Shown: positions 14,272-23,800 of the stretch, piece by piece
Numbering within the stretch: the first letter of the stretch is position 1
How the letters are laid out: every line of letters starts with the position of its first letter
Virus record (IMG/VR): IMGVR_UViG_3300027782_000005
Location: 1-39,966 of that record
From: a virus
Length of the DNA stretch: 39,966 nt
Strand: one strand, 5' to 3'
The notes under the pieces: model-generated
Seen by the model: the letters and a program-made list of their open reading frames with translations, nothing else
The model's database searches: none
What the model was told of the DNA's origin: nothing
Position numbers and translations under genes: made by a program

Positions 14272-17139
14272 ATGCCTCTTATTACGACTAACATTCCTAA
14301 TCTCATCGGTGGCGTAAGCCAACAGCCCCCCGCTATTCGGGCTACAAATGAAGCCGAAGTTATTGAGAATGCGGTGCCATCGGCAGTAGAGGGTTTGCTA
14401 AAGAGAGCGCCGACAGAACACCTAGCGTTCATTGCGGATGCTTCCGGAGCCGGACTTGTTGCAAACACTAGTGAAACGCCTTTTGTTCATCTGATTGAAC
14501 GAGATGAAACTGAAAGGTATGTGTTTGTAGTCTTGAAAGATGGAACTCCCGCCGTCTACAATCTTTCGGGGGTTCGACAGACACTAACCGTAGCAGCAGG
14601 GGCTAGTCTAGGAACTGCTTTTCATTATCAACGTAAAGCCCTTACGATTGGTGATTTGACTTTCATTTTAAACACAACGCAAACAGCAGCAGCAGACGCA
14701 ACTTTATCCACGCAATTCCCCACTAATCCGGCTAGGAATAGGTTGATTTGGGTTAAGCAGTCCAACTATGACCGCACGTTTGTCGTAAAAATTACTCCAA
14801 CAGATCCTTTACTTTTAGCAAACGCCACAACTTACCAATTTAGAACGGCATCGACCGGAGAAAATGGTACAAGTTATGTTGCTAATGCTTTATATAGTGG
14901 CGCACTTCCGGCAGCAACGGTGGTTTCCACAGGAATTGTAGGAACCATTGTCAATGATGTTTTAACTGTAACTACTGCCGGAACGGGTTTGCTTCAAATT
15001 GGACATGAAATCTTTTCCATTGTTACAGGAACATCCGGAGTAAACGGAGGAGCCCCTGCCGGATCTTTGACACAAGCAATCACAGGATTTGGTGCAAACG
15101 GATCTGTGCCATCAACAGGCGGCGTAGGCACTTATCGTCTACGAAATGTTACTAGTTCTACTACAAAGACCTTTGCAGCAGGAGCCAACGCGATTGAAGC
15201 CCGAACTCCCGCAAGTGGCGGTTTCTACACCGGAACCGGACCCAACTCGGCAGCGGGAATTGATACTGCCGCAGGTTACTACAGCACAAGCGCCCTGTAT
15301 AACAACACTATTCACGTTGTCGGTTCTATTGATTTTAAACTTGGTGTAGGAGACTCTATCGGTAATGTTGGAATTGCTTCATTTGGAGGCATATCCAAAG
15401 GTACACCGCGTTTTGAAGATCTGCCTCCGGAAGCCCCTAACGGCTATATGGTAAAGATTGAAGGAGTTCCCGAAGAAACCTCAGATGACTATTGGGTAAA
15501 GTTTGTAGCCGAAAACGGTACCTTTGGTCCCGGAGTGTGGGAAGAATCGCTTGCTCCGGGTCTCAAGTACCTGTGGGATTATGGCACTATGCCTTTGATT
15601 TTGATCCGACAGTCAGATGGCACTTTCCTTCTAAAGAAAGCAGACGGTGTTACAGGAACCACCGGAGTGGCAGCAGGGGCTGACTATTCAGCCTTTAAGT
15701 GGGAACAACGATATATTGGGGACGATAAGACCTGTCCCTTTCCTTCTTTTGCGGGAAACAAGATTCAAGACATGGTGTTCTTTCAGAACCGCCTTGGCTT
15801 CTTGTCGGGAGAAAACCTTATCTTCAGTCGTGTAGGAGAGTTCTTTAATTTCTTTAAAGAATCAGCAACACAACTCTCCGATACCGATCCTATTGATATT
15901 GCATCAAGCAGTCCTCGTGTTGGTAAAGTCATGGCTGCTGTGCCTTTCAACACAGATCTCATTATCTTTACCCCCACAAGTCAACTTGCGCTACGAGCGG
16001 ATGCTGTGTTTACTCCAAGTACCGTCAGCCTTGTACCTGTAGGCGAATTTGAAAACACCTCTTCAATCGTTAAGCCTGTCCCTACGGCTAACTCTATTTT
16101 CTTTCTTTACAACAACGGAGCCTATGTGGGTATGCGTGAACTTGTTCCGCAACCTGCACTTAGTGGTGCCTATCTTGCAGATGAACTGACTAGTCGAGTG
16201 CCTCAGTACATCAAAGGTCCCGTTACTTGCCTTGCTGCGACTTCGCATGACACGTTTAATGTCGTGGTATCTGATGGAGATATGTATGGGTACCGCTACT
16301 TCCTATCAGACCGACAGAAAGTGCAATCAGCGTGGTTTAAGTTTACCTTTAACGACTCCTCTAACCTTGCAAAGGCTCGTCCGGTATGGGCAGGATTTGT
16401 AGAGTCAGATCTTTATGCGATAATGCTGCGTCCCAAGACTTCAACAACAAGTTGGCTGACGCTCGAAAAGATCAAGGTTGGTATGGGAACTACAGACGCT
16501 TTGGTCTCCGGCGTAGACACTACGACCTTCCTCGACCAACGTGTGTATTTTGCCACTAGCGCCGGGAATGCCGGGGTATATAACACCAACACCAAAGAAA
16601 CGACCTTTACTTTGCCGAAACCTTTAAGTTATAGTTCTACTTTAACTCAAGTGGTTTCATCAAATGGGTATGTAATTCCAATTGTGAGCGGAACAGCCTA
16701 CTCCGGCTCTACTCCTTCCACACAAGCCACTATCACCGTGCAAGGTAAGTGGGATACTGAGAAGGTTTGGATTGGTACAAAGTACAGCATGAACTATACG
16801 TTCTCTCCTTTCTACCTGCGAAACGCCAACAACAACAGTTCCTTTGTTTCCGGTAGGTACCAATTGCGGTACTTGTCTATTCAATATGCGGAGACAGGCT
16901 ATTTCAAGGTGCTAGTCAGCATCAAGAACGAAGATCCCTATGAGTACTTCTGTACTGCCAACACGGTGGGATTGATGACTCTTGGCGCTCCTGAGACTGT
17001 TTCGGGAACCTTCAGGCTTCCCTTGTACTCCAAGCATGACAACTTAACGGTCAGCGTTATCAACGATTCACCTTTCCCGTGTAAGTTGCTTGCCGCTGAA
17101 CTTGAAGCCGTCTACGAAACCCGTTCTATCCGTAACTAA
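14272..17139 (+). CDS. Tail tubular protein B (nozzle), T7 gp12-like
   Basis: This protein of 955 aa (T7 gp12: 794) is the large nozzle of the short tail. It has the conserved start NIPNLIGGVSQQPPAIRATNEAEVIENAVPS and the later segments FQNRLGFLSGENLIFSRVGEFFNFF and YKYFLSDRQKVQSAWFKF-like text (YRYFLSDRQKVQSAWFKF). The extra length comes from a Gly/Thr/Ala-rich insertion at about residues 190-380 that looks like an added surface domain. It lies between tail tube A and gp13-like, and the next start follows its stop directly (TAAATG). Confidence 0.95.
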   Translation: MPLITTNIPNLIGGVSQQPPAIRATNEAEVIENAVPSAVEGLLKRAPTEHLAFIADASGAGLVANTSETPFVHLIERDETERYVFVVLKDGTPAVYNLSGVRQTLTVAAGASLGTAFHYQRKALTIGDLTFILNTTQTAAADATLSTQFPTNPARNRLIWVKQSNYDRTFVVKITPTDPLLLANATTYQFRTASTGENGTSYVANALYSGALPAATVVSTGIVGTIVNDVLTVTTAGTGLLQIGHEIFSIVTGTSGVNGGAPAGSLTQAITGFGANGSVPSTGGVGTYRLRNVTSSTTKTFAAGANAIEARTPASGGFYTGTGPNSAAGIDTAAGYYSTSALYNNTIHVVGSIDFKLGVGDSIGNVGIASFGGISKGTPRFEDLPPEAPNGYMVKIEGVPEETSDDYWVKFVAENGTFGPGVWEESLAPGLKYLWDYGTMPLILIRQSDGTFLLKKADGVTGTTGVAAGADYSAFKWEQRYIGDDKTCPFPSFAGNKIQDMVFFQNRLGFLSGENLIFSRVGEFFNFFKESATQLSDTDPIDIASSSPRVGKVMAAVPFNTDLIIFTPTSQLALRADAVFTPSTVSLVPVGEFENTSSIVKPVPTANSIFFLYNNGAYVGMRELVPQPALSGAYLADELTSRVPQYIKGPVTCLAATSHDTFNVVVSDGDMYGYRYFLSDRQKVQSAWFKFTFNDSSNLAKARPVWAGFVESDLYAIMLRPKTSTTSWLTLEKIKVGMGTTDALVSGVDTTTFLDQRVYFATSAGNAGVYNTNTKETTFTLPKPLSYSSTLTQVVSSNGYVIPIVSGTAYSGSTPSTQATITVQGKWDTEKVWIGTKYSMNYTFSPFYLRNANNNSSFVSGRYQLRYLSIQYAETGYFKVLVSIKNEDPYEYFCTANTVGLMTLGAPETVSGTFRLPLYSKHDNLTVSVINDSPFPCKLLAAELEAVYETRSIRN

Positions 17140-17625
17140 ATGGTCACGATCTATCCGACACAGCGCGAAGACATACGTCCAATCGCTCTTAATCTTAGAC
17201 TTGCAGATCGTTTAGAGATTCAGGCAGGGAGCGGTAAGTATCCTCTACAGGCGCTTCACGATGCCGTAGACATTAGCACAGAAGCCTATACCTTCTTTGA
17301 GACAAAGACCATGCGTCCTTGTGGGGTGTTTGGCATTGCTCCGACAGAGTCCCCACTTGCGGCACAGATTTGGTGCGTAGGAACAGATGACATTTCTGTC
17401 CTTGCCGTAGGGTTTCTAAAGAAGTCGGTTACTTGTGTTAATGCTTTTCAAGAGAAATATCCAATTCTAATGAATACAGTAGATTGCCGTAATACTGAAC
17501 ACATTCGTTATTTGGAATGGCTTAAATTTAAGTTTATTCGTATAATTCCAACACATGGTGTGGAACGCCGCCCCTTTGTTGAGTTTTGTCGCATAACCCA
17601 AAGTCCTATTTTAGAATCTATTTAA
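17140..17625 (+). CDS. Internal virion protein A, T7 gp13-like (GNAT-like)
   Basis: This 161-aa protein lies between tail tube B and gp14-like, where T7 gp13 (138 aa) lies. It has the layout of a degraded GNAT acetyltransferase fold: N-terminal RPIALNLRLADRLEI, a beta hairpin around MRPCGVFGIAP...AAQIWCVGTDD, and the end EYLEWLKFKFIR-like segment (IRYLEWLKFKFIRIIPTH). Phage proteins of this type act in virion assembly; no acetyl-CoA motif is clear. The start ATG follows the upstream stop with no gap. Confidence 0.85.
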   Translation: MVTIYPTQREDIRPIALNLRLADRLEIQAGSGKYPLQALHDAVDISTEAYTFFETKTMRPCGVFGIAPTESPLAAQIWCVGTDDISVLAVGFLKKSVTCVNAFQEKYPILMNTVDCRNTEHIRYLEWLKFKFIRIIPTHGVERRPFVEFCRITQSPILESI

Positions 17626-17636
17626 GGATTTGAATC

Positions 17637-18266
17637 ATGTGTGAACCTGTATCAATTAGTTTGGGGATTGGAGCGGTAGCCGCCGGAGTAGGAATGGCTG
17701 CTCAAAACAAAGCAGCAAGTGAGCAGAACGCATATCGTAAGCGTTTGAAAGTTGCCGGACAAACAAACTACGAAAACAACAAGGAAGCCGTCCTTAAGGA
17801 TGTAGGTCTTCAAATCGATCAGTTGGGCTTGCGTGAACTTCAATCTCGTGCTGCGGCTCGACTTGAACTAGAAGGCATCTCCCGTGCGGCTAAGAGCGCA
17901 TCTGCTACATCTGCTGTGTCCTTTGGACGCGCAGGAATCACAGGACAATCGGTATCCCTGCTTCATCAGCAGTTTGAACGTGATGTCCTTGAACACGAAT
18001 CTGCATTTACCCGCACCCAAGACAACATGAGACAGCAGTTCTCTATGGATGCTCAAGGTATCTACGCTCGTGGTGAGGCTGCTATTAACGCAGGTACTCC
18101 TGCTCCACTACCTCCTGTGCAAACCGTATCTCCTGCCACAAGCATTATGAATGGCATCAGCACAGGCTTTAACGTCTACGGCTCATTGGGATCCTTTAAA
18201 ACACCTCCCGGCGTAGGCACAGGCGGTACTCCGGCTCCACCTCCACTCCTAGCCCGACCAAAGTAA
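17637..18266 (+). CDS. Internal virion protein B, T7 gp14-like
   Basis: This 209-aa protein (T7 gp14: 196) has the typical start MCEPVSISLGIGAVAAGVGMAAQNKAASEQNAYRKRL, with a hydrophobic segment at residues 6-22 followed by a helical, Gln/Ala/Arg-rich part. In T7 this protein is ejected first and forms the outer-membrane part of the DNA channel. AAGGATTTGAATC precedes the ATG. The C-terminal 50 residues are Pro/Gly-rich. Confidence 0.9.
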   Translation: MCEPVSISLGIGAVAAGVGMAAQNKAASEQNAYRKRLKVAGQTNYENNKEAVLKDVGLQIDQLGLRELQSRAAARLELEGISRAAKSASATSAVSFGRAGITGQSVSLLHQQFERDVLEHESAFTRTQDNMRQQFSMDAQGIYARGEAAINAGTPAPLPPVQTVSPATSIMNGISTGFNVYGSLGSFKTPPGVGTGGTPAPPPLLARPK

Positions 18267-18276
18267 AACTACAAAT

Positions 18277-20823
18277 ATGGCTCTACCTAATCCTTCCCTT
18301 GGCGTTGTGGCGCAACCTGTCAGCACCTATGTACAGCCCGTGGCTGCTGCTGCTGAACTTTATGATCAGCAATCTGTAAACCTTGCTTTGATGTTTAGCG
18401 AGTCGTTCAGCAACCTATCGGTATCTGCTGCTCGGTTTGCCGGAGCCTTTAAAAAGGATCAAAATCAAGCAGCCCTACAACAGGGACAGTTCCTTGTTAA
18501 TAGCAATCAAAAGTCATACAAGCAGTTGGTGGCTGATGGTCAGATCAATCCTGCTGAGAACCCGTGGCTTGCCATCGGCGCTCAACAGGCTAGTGGTGCT
18601 ATTGAAGGACTGAATGCTCGTGCTGAGTTTCAACAGCGATACAACGATCAAGCAGCCCAAAACCCGGACTTCTTTAAGGACTCTAGTCATTTCGATGCTT
18701 TGGCTTACACCTTCAGTAAGGAAGCCAACACCCGCATGGGGGATTCTGCATATGTAAGCGCGGCTTTCTATGAGTCGTTTAATCCTTTCATGGCAAGCAT
18801 GGGGATGCGGCACCTCGAAAACATAACAAACGAGCAACGCAGAGTTCTTGCTAACGCTACGGAGGCGGCGGTTGGTCGCTATGAAGAAGATGGACAAAAC
18901 CCTCAATTAGCGCCTGAAGCGCGATCTATGCTTACACAGAGCCTCAACAGTTATGGCGCTGTGATGGGACATACACAAGTCAACAACATAGCAATTGATG
19001 CTTTTGTGGAAGGGGCTGCAAGCGGAAACAATCCGAATCTTCTAGATGATTTTAGAAGTTTAAAAGTAGGAACCGGACCGCTTTCGGATACTGCCTACGC
19101 ACAGCAACAACTTGAGTTATATGCGGGACGAATCTACGACAACACCGACAGACTTACTGTTCAAAAGAAAGCAGAGTTTGCATCTTGGGCTGACACCCAA
19201 GTTAAAACTCTGATAAGCGGCGGCACAACTGAAGAGGCTATTTTACAGGCTTTCGATGCTTCAGGAAACCCACCGGAGCAGCGTGATTGGTTGCTAAGTG
19301 AAATCCAAAATGCACGGACAAACTTGAGCATTATGGGAGAAAACAATAAGCGCAACTCTATTGAAACAACTGTCGATAAGAGTGCGCGTCTAGAAACCGC
19401 CGCCACTACTCCGCTTGGATCGCTTATCCGTTCAGATGAAGAGACTTACGCTATTGCTAAGAACGCGCTTATTAGACAAATGGATGAATTTAGGACTTCT
19501 CCTGTTGAGCGTGAGAAATACCTTTATGCCTTTGAAAAGAAGTGGCAAGCACAAGCCCCTGCCCGTGACCGTCAATACGTTGATCGCATGGGTAATGCTT
19601 TCTATAATGGGGTAGGGAGTCAACCGGGATCGGTTGGGGTCTTTGGTCGGGACTTTCAAACTTTTCTTGACGGCGGCTCATTCCCTGATTTAGCGGCACA
19701 AGCAGATAAGCAATCTCAAATGATGACTTATTTGCGTTTGTCTACAGATGAGGCAAGTGTCAAGAAGTTTAATGAAACGTCTTATGCAAAGTACAACGCG
19801 GAGATTGATCGTGGCGCAGAAGCGGCAGCACAAGGAGAGGGCTTTAACGGGACGCTGATGCCTACGCCTAAGGACACACTTGAGATAAAAGCAAAGAAAG
19901 CCGACATCCGTGGAAAGATTATTTTTTCGCGGTTAGCCCTTGGGGAAACCTATGGAAACAAGGATTATGCTGTTTCATTGAATCGCTCTCTTACGACAAT
20001 CTTGAACCCATCAATTGAAAAAGAACTTGACCCACGACTAGATGACATCATTAATGCTTATGCCATAGGAAAGACAAATCGTCCTATGAATCAGGCGTTT
20101 GCTATTGATCCCGGCACAAAGAATGGCAAGGTTGTTTATAGTGCGCTAGACGATATTGTAAGTCGAGTTCGTAATGGTTCTAAGGTAAGAGATGCTGTTG
20201 CAGATGTCTCACAGAATCTACAGTTTAAGACGGACAGTTTTGATCCCAACAATATGTGGGACTACACAACAGTCTTTGACGGCAGCAAAAAAGACGGAGA
20301 AAAGTTTTCACTCCTGTCGCGTGATCTTGCTATTGATTTAGGAATCACCTCCGGAGACTCCTCTGTCTACTTTGCACGAGAACTACGCGCACGGGTTACA
20401 GCAAACCTTCGCACGACTCTAAACGCTGATGCAGCCTTTGAAGCGGCTCAAGCGGAGATGAGCGATCCTTCTAATTACTTTGTCGTGAATGGCGCTATTC
20501 TTCCTGCTAAGGCTTTTAAAGGCGACATCACGCCTAAGGTTCTTGAGTTTTGGCTTGATACTAAGTACAAGGACAGGAACGCCAAACTTGTAGTTATTGG
20601 TGAAAGACCATCAGGTGAACCTATGTTCGGAGTTCGTGATGGGCGAGACAACCACTTTATGGATCAGATCGTGTCTCCAAGCGATGTGCGAATTGATACC
20701 CCTGAGATGGTTCAGGCGTTTGTTGCTTGGATGGCAGAGGACAAGAAGAAGAGGGGCTACGGTAGCGATATGCCGGGAATGCTCAAGTCTTTGACCTCCA
20801 CTCCTTTCGGTGGCGCATACTAA
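18277..20823 (+). CDS. Internal virion protein C, T7 gp15-like
   Basis: This protein of 848 aa (T7 gp15: 747) is mostly helical with many Gln and Ala. It lies between gp14-like and the giant gp16-like gene. Recognition is mainly by order and size; the N-terminus NLALMFSESFSNLSVSAARFAGAFKKDQNQAALQQGQ fits core proteins of this class. In T7, gp15 and gp16 form the internal core and are ejected to span the periplasm. Confidence 0.85.
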   Translation: MALPNPSLGVVAQPVSTYVQPVAAAAELYDQQSVNLALMFSESFSNLSVSAARFAGAFKKDQNQAALQQGQFLVNSNQKSYKQLVADGQINPAENPWLAIGAQQASGAIEGLNARAEFQQRYNDQAAQNPDFFKDSSHFDALAYTFSKEANTRMGDSAYVSAAFYESFNPFMASMGMRHLENITNEQRRVLANATEAAVGRYEEDGQNPQLAPEARSMLTQSLNSYGAVMGHTQVNNIAIDAFVEGAASGNNPNLLDDFRSLKVGTGPLSDTAYAQQQLELYAGRIYDNTDRLTVQKKAEFASWADTQVKTLISGGTTEEAILQAFDASGNPPEQRDWLLSEIQNARTNLSIMGENNKRNSIETTVDKSARLETAATTPLGSLIRSDEETYAIAKNALIRQMDEFRTSPVEREKYLYAFEKKWQAQAPARDRQYVDRMGNAFYNGVGSQPGSVGVFGRDFQTFLDGGSFPDLAAQADKQSQMMTYLRLSTDEASVKKFNETSYAKYNAEIDRGAEAAAQGEGFNGTLMPTPKDTLEIKAKKADIRGKIIFSRLALGETYGNKDYAVSLNRSLTTILNPSIEKELDPRLDDIINAYAIGKTNRPMNQAFAIDPGTKNGKVVYSALDDIVSRVRNGSKVRDAVADVSQNLQFKTDSFDPNNMWDYTTVFDGSKKDGEKFSLLSRDLAIDLGITSGDSSVYFARELRARVTANLRTTLNADAAFEAAQAEMSDPSNYFVVNGAILPAKAFKGDITPKVLEFWLDTKYKDRNAKLVVIGERPSGEPMFGVRDGRDNHFMDQIVSPSDVRIDTPEMVQAFVAWMAEDKKKRGYGSDMPGMLKSLTSTPFGGAY

Positions 20824-20856
20824 GTTTTTGAACCGATAAATCTTTTTAGGATTCCT

Positions 20857-23800
20857 ATGGCAGACGCAATATTTGGTTCACCGATCTTTAGCCTTACTCC
20901 CGCAGAAGAAGCGCGTATTCTTAATGACGAAGCGAATAGCCGTCAAGAAAGAACCGCATGGGAAAAGGAAAACGATCCTGCTCCATTCTCAAGTTTTATT
21001 GCCGGAGTGCGTAGTTCTTCTGTTATGGGTGCAGGGATTTTGCGAGGCATTCAAAAAGGGCTACAAATCTATGACCCAAGCGGTTCTCAGGATCCCCTAA
21101 ACATTGCAAAGGGGCGTAACGAATATAACCCGGCTACAGATCCGATGTCGCATGGAATGGATAACAATATTGATGCGATTACATCAGATCTACGGGGAAT
21201 TCCTTTTGAGGAGTATCCATATGTTTTGTCTGCCTCTTCTCATGCAGACTTTAAAGACAGGCTCGACTTTGTACGAATGGGACTACCTGAAGTACAAGCA
21301 AGGATGACGGGGAATGTCGGGCTTGGTAAGGCTGTAGGTGTGGCTACAGATATCTCTGCGATGATGGCAATTGGTGCTGCCGCAGAACCCTTTGCTCTCG
21401 CCGGATTAGGTACACGCACTAGTCTTGCGGGTAAAGCCGTCTATGAGGCTAGTAGTGGTCTTCAACCCCTTGCAGAGGCTGTGACGGCTGCTGCTGAAAC
21501 CGTGGGGCGCACGCATCTTGCTTTTCGTTATGGCGCTTTAGGTATTGCTGAAGAGGCAATGTTCCAAGCCGTAAAAGAAGGCATTGATCCAAACTCTAAT
21601 CCGGACGCCTCTGAGGTTTTGTTTAATATAACACTTGCAGGAGGTATCTCCGGAGTCCTTGGTGGCGCTGTCTTTGGACGAACCTTTGTTCGGCAGAACA
21701 TTCAGGAAGCCGCCGATGATCTACGAAGAATGCGGGTTACTGATCTGCCCGGAGGGTACACAATCAATGTGGCACCTAATTGGGAGTTTAGTTCTACCGC
21801 TAATGCAGACGGCGTTATGTTTGCTAGAGGCTTTGGAACAGCAGATGAACTTGGCGTAGAACTCCACGCTGATTGGGAGAAGACCGGAGATATGTTTATT
21901 CCCGGCTCTCGAACAGTCTCAAATATTCCTGTGACATCGGGAAGTTTTCGAGCGGGTACCGTGAATATTGGTGGCGAGATTACACGTTTTCCTCCCTACG
22001 AGGTTGCTACAGCCGGACGATTTATTCCCGGAGGCAAGGGAGAAGTAGCCCGAAAGGTCTTTGCAGCCACCGACTTTGCAAAACGCTTGTTTCACACCAT
22101 ATCGGAACCTACTGACCTGTTGAACATCCTGCGAAACGGGACTTCAATGGGAAAGATCAAACTCAATGTTGTTGCTGAAGAAGGCGCAATTCGTTTGGAG
22201 TTTGCTGCCAATAAACTAAAGGGTTCTGTTGCAGGAAACGTAGACCGTGCTACCTATGAGTCTTCAAACATTGGTCTTGATATCACAACAAATCCCCGTA
22301 CTCTGAGCAAGCGCCTCAAGGGTGTTACCGTAAAGGTAAGTCAGATTAACGAAGACGATCTTGTAACGGTTCGTAATGCGCTACACAAGGCAGGACTAAA
22401 GGAACTCCCACAAGTTGGAGATGAGTTGCGCTTTATTCGTCCGGGATCAAAGGTCAAGCCGGGAAAGATGCTTGTTCGTGGCGCGGCTTCCACCGTAAAG
22501 ACCGTTGTTAAATCCCTTGAAGACCTAGGTATTCCGGTTGATCAAGAGTTGTTTAAGAAGGTTAGTCGTGGTGTCCTTGCTGCCGAACAGAGCCGTCTTG
22601 CGGGTAAAGCCTTTAATACCCGTCTTTGGGAAGAAGTAGCAAAGGAAGTTGGAAATCCACAACAGGCTCAACTGATTAGTGAAGCCTTAATCAACCGTGT
22701 ACTCCCGCGTTTCAGCACAGTAGATCGAAACGTCCTGTCTGTAGCAAGCCGGGAGAACATGATTACGGCTATTCACAAGGGCTTTAAAAGCAAGATGCAC
22801 CTTGATCCTGCTAATCCAAAATCATTAATTTTTCAAGTGTTGGAAGACATTGAAAAGCGTGGGGGAACTGTTGATCGAGAAATGGTTGCCGGAGTTATCG
22901 ATGACCTTCGGAGTATCGTACAGAATCCTCCAAAGCGTCTAAATAAACTTGGTCGTAAAACTATTGATACCTTTGGTAGACGTAGGGCTGTTGTTGACAT
23001 TATTAATAAACGTGTTCAAGGCATTCCCGGCGCAACTCCTATTGAGATTCCAAATAACCTATTAAGGAGGATGTCTCGCAACGCGATGTCACCTGTTTCC
23101 GGTAGTGGAGGTGGTGGGGCTATGGGAATAGGTATTGCCGGAGCAGCGGGATCACCTACATTTGAAAATGTTCCGCGAGTGACGCTTCGTGTTCCTATCT
23201 TGAGCAACTTCTTAAATCAAGCCGCTCTTGCTATGCAATCGGAAAATGGCATGGCAAGGTATATGGCACACATCTCTTTCAATGCTCGGCGAGTTCACGA
23301 TGGTGTACAGCCCACAACGATCTTTGAACACGGCATACAGATCGTGCAGTCTACGCTTTTCCATTTCTCAGTAGCCTATCGCAACGGGTCTACAAAGTTT
23401 GCTATGGGAGTTAAGGGAGAAACTGTTACTGATTCTCCAACGCTAATTAACGCAATGTTTTCGCGCTTCGGTAAGCGAAACAAAGAGATTGCTCGTGAGT
23501 TTGATGAACGTGTTTCAGCCGTACTCCGCAGCGGAACTCCTGATGCTGTAGAAGCCGTCAATGAAACAGCAGATGGGGCTAAGAAACTATTTCAACGCTT
23601 GCATAACATTGCGTTTGAAGCAGGAGTAGCCGGATTTACTAACTCGGCGGTTGCCAATTACCTACCCCGCTTGTGGCGCTTTGAGCGCATTCGCCGACTT
23701 ACAGGTACTGAAGAGGGCATGAAGGATTTAGTTTCTCTTCTTAAGACTTCGTTTGAAACGAGCGGTCGAAAGATTGTTGTAGATGGTGTAGAGCAAACGA